DNA from: Petrocella sp024636985
GTDB lineage: Bacteria; Bacillota; Clostridia; Lachnospirales; Vallitaleaceae
Reading direction: 5' to 3'
Assembly (NCBI GenBank): GCA_024636985.1
Contig: JAGXFY010000080.1
Span: forward strand, 1-9,023
Length of the DNA stretch: 9,023 nt
The notes under the pieces were generated by a model. It was given only the letters and a program-made list of their open reading frames with translations. It made no database searches and was not told where the DNA came from. Positions 1-5,806 of the stretch are shown here, piece by piece. The first letter of the stretch is position 1, and each line of letters opens with the position of its first letter. The translations under genes were made by a program, and so were the position numbers.

Positions 1-1197
1 CCACTTAGAGTCAATACTACGCTAAAAGAAATGGCTCTGACGCATTCTAAATATATGAATCATAATAAAACATTAACCAGTATGGAACAAGCAGGAAAAC
101 TCTATTTTAGAGGTCGATACCCATGGGACAGGGCAAACTTTTATAAATATAATAAAGCATATGTCTATGAATTTATAAAAAAAGACTTGAATAATTACAT
201 GGAAGGCTATAATCAGTTAATTTATGATCCCGTGACTAGAATTGTGTTGTTAGACAATCAATATTTAGACATTGGTATGAATAAAGAAAATAATTATTTT
301 ACATATTTATTGGGTGGTAGTGTACGCACTGAAGATCAATTGGTCATCTATCCTTATGATGGGTTAAAAAATGTCCCATTAAAGTGGCAAGGCGATTCAC
401 ATGCACTGATCTATAAGAGTACAACTACGAATGGTAGTTTTGGTTTACCAATTACAGTAACATATTATGGAAATCCTATTGAGAAAGTAACATCTCTAAA
501 AAGTTCTATTGTAAGAAAAGATAATGGCAAAACTGTAAGCCATAGAATTGTATTACCAGCAGATTTTCATCAATTAAAAAACACCATAACATTACTCCCA
601 CTTGAAGCTTATGATCAAAATATAACGTATCAAGCGAAAGTAAGCTTTATCTTACGATTGGATAATGGATCTTTAAAGTATGTTAACGAGACAATTGAAT
701 TCACGACAACGAGTAGTGTTGCAAAAGCAACAGATAGCAGATATTTGACGAGAGCACTCTTTGTTGAAAAAGTTTTAAAGAACCAACTTTTAGGCTTCAC
801 CCTACAAGAACCATTAAAACTTGAATTCAAAGATGTTGATATTAACGCAACAGAAAGCATCTATATATATACAGCAAGTCAAGAAAACTTAATATCCGGT
901 TTTCCGGATCAGAGTTTTAGACCTTTAATAAACATTACAAAGGAACAAGCATATATCATACTTATTAAAGCCTATGAAAAGAAGTTTCCTAAGATTTCAT
1001 TAAATGGGCAGGATCAGTTAAACCAATATCAAGACCATACTAAAACTAGTAGTTGGGCGAGAGAGTCATTAATGAAAGCACAACAGCTTGGTATATTGAT
1101 TCATACAAATAAAAGGATAGAGCCACAAGCTTATATCAAAGAAGATGAATTTGACCAAATAATGACGTTATTTAGTAAAGTCTTAAAAGATAAGTAG
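1..1197 (+). CDS. Surface protein with divergent CAP/SCP-like domain and C-terminal SLH repeats (5' end outside window)
   Basis: The frame is open from the first base of the window, so the ATG at 31 is probably internal and the N-terminus (signal peptide expected) is missing; 398 residues are visible. Numbering from the first codon here, residues about 10-105 look like a CAP/SCP-like domain: HSKYM at 15-19, PWDRA at 41-45, a YVYEF segment with Glu57, then LLDNQYLDIGM and LLGG. The His usually found in the SxH part of the first CAP motif appears replaced (TSME). A middle region of about 110 residues is beta-rich and unassigned. From about residue 245 come S-layer homology repeats: TRALFVEKVL, FKDVD, then GFPDQSFRP at 300-308 followed by ITKEQA, and a degenerate third repeat ending FSKVLKDK. 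SLH repeats usually anchor proteins to secondary cell-wall polymers, so the product is probably exported and wall-bound. The function of the CAP part is unknown. A terminator follows directly. SLH assignment is firm; the CAP call is less so. Confidence 0.72.
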   Translation, partial: PLRVNTTLKEMALTHSKYMNHNKTLTSMEQAGKLYFRGRYPWDRANFYKYNKAYVYEFIKKDLNNYMEGYNQLIYDPVTRIVLLDNQYLDIGMNKENNYFTYLLGGSVRTEDQLVIYPYDGLKNVPLKWQGDSHALIYKSTTTNGSFGLPITVTYYGNPIEKVTSLKSSIVRKDNGKTVSHRIVLPADFHQLKNTITLLPLEAYDQNITYQAKVSFILRLDNGSLKYVNETIEFTTTSSVAKATDSRYLTRALFVEKVLKNQLLGFTLQEPLKLEFKDVDINATESIYIYTASQENLISGFPDQSFRPLINITKEQAYIILIKAYEKKFPKISLNGQDQLNQYQDHTKTSSWARESLMKAQQLGILIHTNKRIEPQAYIKEDEFDQIMTLFSKVLKDK

Positions 1198-1206
1198 GAA
1201 TAAAAG

Positions 1207-1235
1207 ACGCAATCTTTCCATAGATTGTGTTTTTT
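1207..1235 (+). terminator. Intrinsic terminator of the CAP/SLH surface-protein gene
   Basis: A 9-bp stem (ACGCAATCT at 1207-1215 with AGATTGTGT at 1222-1230, one G-U pair) encloses a 6-nt loop and runs into a T-tract at 1230-1235. It starts 9 bp after the stop codon and separates the surface-protein gene from the fumarase operon. Confidence 0.88.
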
Positions 1236-1237
1236 AT

Positions 1238-1266
1238 TTGACCAGCTTATGATTTGGCTCTAAAAT
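1238..1266 (+). promoter_or_regulatory. Sigma-A type promoter of the fumarase operon
   Basis: TTGACC at 1238-1243 (5 of 6 to the -35 consensus) and TAAAAT at 1261-1266 (5 of 6 to the -10 consensus) are separated by exactly 17 bp. Transcription would begin near 1273, giving a leader of about 30 nt that holds only the ribosome binding site GAGGAG (1291-1296). The -35 box begins 3 bp after the upstream terminator's T-tract, so the fumarase genes look like an independent unit. The leader is too short for a riboswitch. Confidence 0.75.
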
Positions 1267-1303
1267 AGGAGATAAGTAGGCATTATAAACGAGGAGATCA
1301 ATA

Positions 1304-2146
1304 ATGAGAAAAATTAATGTAGATGTTATAACAAAGACAGTAAAAGAACTATGCATGGAAGCAAACTATTATTGTAACGATGATATAAGAGATGCGCTCA
1401 TAAAGAGTAAGAAGACCGAAGAATCTCCAATAGGTTTTAGTATATTAGATCAAATCATTCAAAATGCAGATATTGCAAGTAGGAAAAAAATGCCCATATG
1501 TCAAGATACAGGGATGGCCATTATATTTTTGACCATTGGTCAGGAAATATACTTTGAGGGTGGATTACTAGAAGATGCAGTGCAAGAAGGTGTTAGACTG
1601 GGATATGAAGAAGGCTTTCTTAGAAAATCTATTGTAAGAGATCCATTTGACAGAGTGAATACAGGTGATAATACACCTGCTATCATTCATTATGATATTG
1701 TAAAGGGTGATACGTTGACCATAGAAGTAGCGCCAAAAGGATTTGGAAGTGAAAATATGAGCCGCATTCATATGCTAAAACCTTCAGATGGTATAGAAGG
1801 TGCTAAAGAAGCAATTATTTCAACGGTAGATCTTGCAGGTGGAAATGCATGTCCACCTATGGTCATTGGTGTGGGCATTGGTGGATCTTTTGAAAAAGCA
1901 GCTTTTTTGTCAAAAAAAGCTTTATTAAGGGATGTAGGTGAACACTCGACTATTCCTTATGTCAAGGACCTAGAAATCGAACTATTAGAAAGTATTAATA
2001 GGTTGGGTATTGGACCGCAAGGACTTGGTGGTAGAACAACCGCACTTGGGATTCATATAGAAGTCTTTCCGACACATATTGCCGGGCTTCCTGTTGCAGT
2101 CAATATTGGTTGTCATGTAACACGTCACGCAAAAAAAACCATATAG
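1304..2146 (+). CDS. fumA: Fumarate hydratase class I, alpha subunit
   Basis: This is the alpha (N-terminal, iron-sulfur) subunit of a class I fumarase, which with the beta subunit reversibly hydrates fumarate to L-malate in the cytoplasm. At 280 residues it has the usual length of the split alpha subunit. The three cysteines expected to bind the catalytic [4Fe-4S] cluster are in family context: Cys66 in MPICQDTG, Cys183 in GNACPPM and Cys270 in NIGCHVTRH. Other family stretches are PKGFGSENMS and VGIGGSFEKAA. The ATG at 1304 is chosen for its GAGGAG site 7 nt upstream. The beta gene begins 8 bp after the stop, so the pair is co-transcribed and probably translated in concert. Class I enzymes have oxygen-labile clusters, which fits an anaerobe. 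The related L-tartrate dehydratase (TtdA) is the main alternative; no tartrate transporter or regulator is nearby, so fumarase is preferred. The symbol is the one used for split anaerobe enzymes and does not imply the fused E. coli FumA. Confidence 0.92.
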   Translation: MRKINVDVITKTVKELCMEANYYCNDDIRDALIKSKKTEESPIGFSILDQIIQNADIASRKKMPICQDTGMAIIFLTIGQEIYFEGGLLEDAVQEGVRLGYEEGFLRKSIVRDPFDRVNTGDNTPAIIHYDIVKGDTLTIEVAPKGFGSENMSRIHMLKPSDGIEGAKEAIISTVDLAGGNACPPMVIGVGIGGSFEKAAFLSKKALLRDVGEHSTIPYVKDLEIELLESINRLGIGPQGLGGRTTALGIHIEVFPTHIAGLPVAVNIGCHVTRHAKKTI

Positions 2147-2154
2147 GAGGTCCT

Positions 2155-2715
2155 ATGAAAATAAAAGTAACAGCACCCTTAGATAAAGCAACAAGCGTTA
2201 AATTAAAAGCAGGCGATGAAGTATTATTGTCTGGAGAAGTCTATACATCAAGAGATGCAGGGCATAAAAGAATGGTAGAACAAATGGAAAGAGGCGAAGC
2301 CTTGCCTTTTGATATTAGAGATGCAATCATTTATTATGTAGGGCCATCTCCAAATAAACCAGGTGAGGTTATTGGATCGGCCGGACCAACCACAAGCTAT
2401 CGTATGGATGCTTACACGCCGAAGTTGCTAGATTCTGGACTTAGTGGTATGATTGGTAAAGGAGATAGAAATGAAGCAGTTATACAAGCTATAATTAAAA
2501 ATAAAGGGGTATATTTTGCCGCAGTTGGCGGTGCGGCGGCTTTGATTGCTGACAAAATTGTGTCGTCAGAAATTATTGCCTATGAAGACTTGGGAACAGA
2601 AGCCTTAAGAAAACTTATTGTTAAAGATTTCCCATGTATCGTGGTTATTGATTCTGATGGTCATGATTTATACAAGTCTGAAAAAGTGAAATACAAAGTA
2701 ACAAACAATAAGTAA
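2155..2715 (+). CDS. fumB: Fumarate hydratase class I, beta subunit
   Basis: This 186-residue protein matches the C-terminal swivel domain of class I fumarases and should pair with the alpha subunit encoded just upstream to complete the fumarate/malate active site. Visible family motifs are SRDAGHKR (32-39), GSAGPTTSYRMDAYTP (74-89), IGKGDR (100-105) and, near the C-terminus, VGGAAAL followed by YEDLGTEA and a VIDSDGHDLY segment. Arg83 in TTSYRMD lies at the conserved Arg-Met-Asp position expected to contact substrate. The start is the ATG at 2155, preceded by a perfect AGGAGG (2145-2150) that overlaps the alpha stop codon; an in-frame TTG at 2110 would extend the protein by 15 residues but would overlap alpha coding sequence and has no good ribosome site. 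No clear intrinsic terminator follows. As with alpha, TtdB is the alternative but less likely. The symbol follows split anaerobe enzymes and is not E. coli FumB. Confidence 0.92.
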   Translation: MKIKVTAPLDKATSVKLKAGDEVLLSGEVYTSRDAGHKRMVEQMERGEALPFDIRDAIIYYVGPSPNKPGEVIGSAGPTTSYRMDAYTPKLLDSGLSGMIGKGDRNEAVIQAIIKNKGVYFAAVGGAAALIADKIVSSEIIAYEDLGTEALRKLIVKDFPCIVVIDSDGHDLYKSEKVKYKVTNNK

Positions 2716-2939
2716 GTATTTAAATAATTACATGCATAGGACATATTATGTTGTATCAACTTACAAGTTAAATTATACTAATACTAGACGTTTCTTTGAA
2801 TCATTTGTAGGAAACATTTACTAATTTTATATACAAAGCAATAAGTTTTGAAGAATAATTATGTGTTCCAATTATATAGCCGGATTAAATATACATCTTG
2901 AAAAAGACATTCAGATATAAATAAGTTTTTTTTAGAAGT
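2716..2939. other. AT-rich intergenic region with no recognisable gene
   Basis: This stretch between the fumarase beta gene and the lipoprotein promoter is very AT-rich and has no plausible ORF with a ribosome site. I looked for a terminator for the fumarase operon and found only weak candidates, such as a GTTTC/GAAAC pair around a long loop near 2790-2815 and AACTT/AAGTT near 2760 with almost no loop. I also looked for a purine riboswitch aptamer, which would suit a nucleoside transporter gene, and did not see its conserved core. It may hold regulator binding sites that I cannot identify. Confidence 0.5.
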
Positions 2940-2968
2940 ATGACCGGTTTGGTTATATATGTTATAAT
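2940..2968 (+). promoter_or_regulatory. Sigma-A type promoter of the BMP lipoprotein gene
   Basis: A perfect TATAAT at 2963-2968 follows ATGACC at 2940-2945 (4 of 6 to the -35 consensus) with a 17-bp spacer. Transcription would start near 2975 and the ribosome site GGGAGG is at 2986-2991, so the untranslated leader is only about 20-25 nt. The perfect -10 box and strong ribosome site suggest high expression, as expected for a binding protein made in excess over its transporter. Confidence 0.72.
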
Positions 2969-2997
2969 AATATGCATTTAAAAAAGGGAGGTCAATT

Positions 2998-4113
2998 ATG
3001 TTTAAGAAATTATTAACAATCGTATTAGCTTTAGCAATGGTTTTATCATTAGCGCTTGTAACAGGTTGTGCTAAAGATGAGCCGGAGGTAACAACGGATC
3101 CTGTGACAGAAACACCAGAAGAAACACCAGAAGAAACACCAGAAGAAACACCAGAAGAAGAACCTGTAGATTTTACAGTAGGACTTGTAACAGACGTTGG
3201 TGGTATTGATGACAAATCATTCAACCAAGGAACTTGGGAAGGTATCCTTGAATTTGCTACTGCAACAGGTGCTCAAACTAAATATCTTCAATCAGATTCG
3301 GATGCAGACTATATACCAAATCTTTCAAACTTCTCAGACGAAGAGATGGACATTATCATAGCACCAGGCTTTTTATTTGAAGGCGCTTTAACAGAAGTTG
3401 CAACAAATTTCCCAGATCAAAAATACCTAATCATTGATATGGTGATTGCGGACAAACCAAATGTTGCCAGTGCAGTATTTGCTGAAGAACAAGGATCATT
3501 CCTTGTTGGTGTTGCAGCAGCGTTGACAGCTCAAGAAGCTGGAAAAGACACAGTTGGTTTTATTGGCGGTATGGACTTTGATCTTATTCAAAAATTTGAA
3601 GCAGGATTTGAAGCCGGTGTTGAAGCAGTTGACCCTAACATGACCGTGTTGGTTGAATATGCTGGCGACTTCTCAAACGCACAAATTGGTCAAACATTAG
3701 CAGCTAAAATGTATAATCAAGGTGCTTATATTATTTTCCATGCAGCTGGTGGTACAGGAAACGGACTTATCAAAGAAGCGAAGGACCGTCGTACAAACGG
3801 AGAAGATGTTTGGGCTATTGGTGTTGATAAAGACCAATATGAAGACGGTATTTATGAAGGCGATCAGTCAGCTGTTTTAACATCTATGATGAAGCGTGTA
3901 GACGTAGCAGCTTATGATGTAGCTGAAATGACTTTTAATGGCGAGTTCCCAGGTGGCGGAATCCTAGTATTTGACTTGACCAACCAAGGTGTTGGCATAC
4001 CAGAATCCAATCCAAATTTAACGGATGCGGTTGTGGAAGAAGTTAAAGTATATGAAGATAAAGTTGTTTCTGGTGAAATTGAAGTACCGGTATTGCCAAA
4101 TCGTTTAAAATAG
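2998..4113 (+). CDS. bmpA: BMP-family nucleoside-binding lipoprotein (ABC importer substrate receptor)
   Basis: This 371-residue exported lipoprotein is the probable substrate receptor of the nucleoside ABC importer whose ATPase and permease lie downstream. It begins with a lipoprotein signal peptide: MFKKLL, a hydrophobic run, and the lipobox VTGC with Cys24 as the lipidated residue. Residues 25-57 form an acidic Thr/Pro/Glu linker with four TPEE repeats. The BMP/PnrA-like periplasmic-binding fold follows, with GGIDDKSFNQGTWEG (68-82), HAAGGTGNG (248-256) and GVDKDQY (275-281); the Asp, Phe and Asn residues of DDKSFNQ and Asp277 lie in the segments that contact nucleoside ligands in characterised family members (TmpC/PnrA of Treponema, BmpA of Lactococcus, NupN/YufN of Bacillus). 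Purine nucleosides are the most likely ligand but specificity cannot be read from the sequence. ATG 2998 is supported by GGGAGG 6 nt upstream. Unusually, a strong terminator and two enzyme genes separate it from the other transporter genes. Confidence 0.92.
   Translation: MFKKLLTIVLALAMVLSLALVTGCAKDEPEVTTDPVTETPEETPEETPEETPEEEPVDFTVGLVTDVGGIDDKSFNQGTWEGILEFATATGAQTKYLQSDSDADYIPNLSNFSDEEMDIIIAPGFLFEGALTEVATNFPDQKYLIIDMVIADKPNVASAVFAEEQGSFLVGVAAALTAQEAGKDTVGFIGGMDFDLIQKFEAGFEAGVEAVDPNMTVLVEYAGDFSNAQIGQTLAAKMYNQGAYIIFHAAGGTGNGLIKEAKDRRTNGEDVWAIGVDKDQYEDGIYEGDQSAVLTSMMKRVDVAAYDVAEMTFNGEFPGGGILVFDLTNQGVGIPESNPNLTDAVVEEVKVYEDKVVSGEIEVPVLPNRLK
3109..3156 (+). repeat. Four perfect 12-bp tandem repeats encoding the lipoprotein linker
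   Basis: The unit GAAACACCAGAA occurs four times without mismatch and encodes ETPE in frame within the linker between the lipid anchor and the binding domain. The unit is a multiple of three, so copy-number change by replication slippage would alter linker length without breaking the gene. Confidence 0.93.
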
Positions 4114-4127
4114 TTCATTTACTTTTT

Positions 4128-4157
4128 AAAGCCAAGACGATTTAGTCTTGGCTTTTT
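4128..4157 (+). terminator. Strong intrinsic terminator after the BMP lipoprotein gene
   Basis: A perfect stem GCCAAGAC (4131-4138) with GTCTTGGC (4145-4152), extendable by AAA/TTT to 11 bp, encloses a GATTTA loop and is followed by five T residues (4153-4157). It starts 14 bp after the lipoprotein stop codon. It should end most lipoprotein transcripts and so limit readthrough into the downstream enzyme and transporter genes. Confidence 0.93.
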
Positions 4158-4165
4158 ATCTTCCT

Positions 4166-4189
4166 TCATCATGCTATATAGCATGATGA
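4166..4189. repeat. Perfect 24-bp palindrome upstream of the yjjI-like gene
   Basis: Each half is the 12-mer TCATCATGCTAT and its exact reverse complement, with no spacer, centred between 4177 and 4178. It could be an operator for a dimeric regulator or, in RNA, a hairpin of about 10 bp. It starts 8 bp beyond the terminator T-tract, has no T-tract of its own, and its right half overlaps the next hairpin. Confidence 0.85.
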
Positions 4190-4228
4190 CCATTGTTACT
4201 TAGATGTCTAAGTGGTGATGGTCATCAT
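4183..4228 (+). other. Long hairpin in the putative yjjI leader, competing with the palindrome
   Basis: Positions 4183-4204 can pair with 4207-4228 over 22 consecutive positions around a 2-nt centre (a loop of about 4 nt in practice). Outer arms are ATGATGACCAT with ATGGTCATCAT, inner arms ACTTAGA with TCTAAGT; the four pairs between them (4194-4197 with 4214-4217) are all G-U on the + strand and would be A-C mismatches on the other strand, which points to a + strand RNA structure. The arm ATGATGA (4183-4189) can instead pair with TCATCAT at 4166-4172, so the two folds exclude each other. No T-tract follows. A near-copy of ACCATTGTTAC (4189-4199) recurs as ACCATTGTAAC (4229-4239). Role unknown: leader switch, mRNA stabiliser or protein-binding site. 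Confidence 0.7.
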
Positions 4229-4282
4229 ACCATTGTAACAATCCATATCATACATCTACCCTGAAGATGACGAGGTGAAAAT

Positions 4283-5806
4283 ATGAGATCCCTTCTTAAT
4301 GATTTAACAGCAACTGCTTCTGCAATCAATATGACGTATCAACAAAAATTATTTTCAATGGCAAATATTGGAGAAAGACTCGTTGATCCAAGAGTGTCAT
4401 TAGGATATACAGATGAAGAGATGGTCTATATTGAAAATGATATGATTTGTGATCTAAATGAAGGTTATTTGCCCTATAGACCTAGATACATCGTTCCTGA
4501 TTATGATGTATTTGTAAGAAAGGGTTGTGATTTTCTAGATATTAAAGCTCCAACAGACTTGGACAGTCTACTTGACGGCCTGTTGATTCTTTATAGCCAT
4601 GTACCATCCATCACATCATTTCCTGTCTATATAGGGAAATTGGATCAACTCATAGAACCTTTTATTCGTGATGAGGCTTCTGATTATATTAAAATTAAAA
4701 GATTTTTGAATCATATCGATAAAACCATTGTCGATTCTTTTTGTCATGGAAATATTGGACCAACTGAGACCAGATCCGGTTATTTGATACTAAAGGCCGT
4801 GGTTGAACTTCAGAACCCAACACCAAACTTGACTTTATTATATGATGTTGAATTAACATCAAAAGAATTTGCCCTCGAAGCTGTAAAAACGTGTTTACTT
4901 GCGGCAAAGCCATCTTTTAGTAATCAGGTTATGTACCAAAAGGATGTTGGTAATCATGGTATCGTTAGTTGTTATAATGCTTTACCATTAGCTGGTGGTG
5001 CGTACACCCTTCTTAGATTAAGGCTCGGCACGATGGCAAAAAAAGCGGATTCAACGACACATTTTATAGAGTCAATTTTACCGGAAGTTGCTCAGAAAAT
5101 GGCAACCATGATGGATAAAAGAGTCAAATATATGGTAGAGATAAGCAATTTCTTTGAAACATCTTTTTTAATTAAGGAAGGTTTTATCAACCAGGATAAT
5201 TTTACAGCTATGTTTGGCATCGTAGGCTTGGCAGATGCGGTTAATCAGTTATTAAAGTTAGAAAATATAGAAGAAACGTTTGGACAATCTAAAAGAGGTG
5301 ATGAAATAGGTCATAAAATCTTATCAGTACTTGAGCAGATTGTGGGTCAACATGAAGCACCTTATCTTCAAAGAACCGACGGGCATTATCTGCTTCATGC
5401 ACAAGTTGGTGCGGACCTGAGCCCTGAAGATAAAGACAATACACCGGCACATCGTATTAAAGTTGGTCAGGAGCCCATATTGCCCATTCATTTAAGCCAG
5501 TCGGCATCCTTTCATAAGTATTTCAAATCTGGAACTGGGGACCTATTTGCTTTTGATCAAACGTATTTAGATCACTTAGAAGCCCTTCTTGATATTATTC
5601 AGGGCGCATTTTCTGAAGGTTATCGTTATATTACGACCTATTTGCAGAATTCTGATTTGATTAGAGTAACGGGTTATCTTGTAAAACGCAGCGATGTTGA
5701 ACGGTTCAATAATAATGAAGTTGTTTTAAGAGATACGGATATATTTGGTAGCGGCACCAACAATAATGCTCAGGTTTTTAACAGACAAACGAGGACTTAC
5801 GAGTGA
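4283..5806 (+). CDS. yjjI: YjjI-family glycyl radical enzyme
   Basis: This 507-residue protein is a glycyl radical enzyme of the YjjI family, close in length to E. coli YjjI and much shorter than pyruvate formate-lyase (about 760) or class III ribonucleotide reductase. The radical site motif IRVTGYLVKRSD is near the C-terminus, with Gly464 as the radical-bearing residue. Cys230 in GIVSCYNALPLAGGAY and Cys154 in SFCHGNIGPTETRSG are candidates for the active-site thiyl cysteine; I cannot decide between them. No ATP-cone or zinc-site region of NrdD is visible. ATG 4283 has the ribosome site GAGGTG at 4272-4277. The activase gene overlaps its stop by 4 bp. Glycyl radicals are destroyed by oxygen, so the enzyme should work only anaerobically. 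Its substrate is not established to my knowledge; the flanking nucleoside importer genes suggest nucleoside-derived chemistry (inference). No convincing promoter was found in the gap upstream, only a TATCAT at 4246-4251 without a good -35 partner. Confidence 0.88.
   Translation: MRSLLNDLTATASAINMTYQQKLFSMANIGERLVDPRVSLGYTDEEMVYIENDMICDLNEGYLPYRPRYIVPDYDVFVRKGCDFLDIKAPTDLDSLLDGLLILYSHVPSITSFPVYIGKLDQLIEPFIRDEASDYIKIKRFLNHIDKTIVDSFCHGNIGPTETRSGYLILKAVVELQNPTPNLTLLYDVELTSKEFALEAVKTCLLAAKPSFSNQVMYQKDVGNHGIVSCYNALPLAGGAYTLLRLRLGTMAKKADSTTHFIESILPEVAQKMATMMDKRVKYMVEISNFFETSFLIKEGFINQDNFTAMFGIVGLADAVNQLLKLENIEETFGQSKRGDEIGHKILSVLEQIVGQHEAPYLQRTDGHYLLHAQVGADLSPEDKDNTPAHRIKVGQEPILPIHLSQSASFHKYFKSGTGDLFAFDQTYLDHLEALLDIIQGAFSEGYRYITTYLQNSDLIRVTGYLVKRSDVERFNNNEVVLRDTDIFGSGTNNNAQVFNRQTRTYE

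Noticed and set aside
2110..2154. In-frame TTG at 2110 as the start of the fumarase beta gene
   Set aside because: The 15-residue extension overlaps alpha coding sequence, lacks a ribosome site and resembles no family N-terminus; ATG 2155 has a perfect AGGAGG.
1304..2715. L-tartrate dehydratase (TtdAB) instead of fumarase
   Set aside because: The families are homologous and cannot be fully separated by eye, but no tartrate transporter or regulator is adjacent and split class I fumarase is the common form in anaerobic Firmicutes.
2946..2961. Exact 16-mer GGTTTGGTTATATATG shared with 5998-6013
   Set aside because: One copy is in the lipoprotein promoter spacer and the other inside yjjW coding sequence; the word is AT-rich, has no flanking similarity and is most simply chance.
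3109..3156. Short direct repeats as a CRISPR-like array
   Set aside because: Units are 12 bp, contiguous with no spacers, and in frame inside a protein linker.
2859..3224. Minus-strand ORF with a Ser/Gly/Val repeat
   Set aside because: The repeat is the antisense reading of the lipoprotein's 12-bp linker repeat, and the ORF crosses the promoter and signal-peptide region of a well-supported + strand gene.
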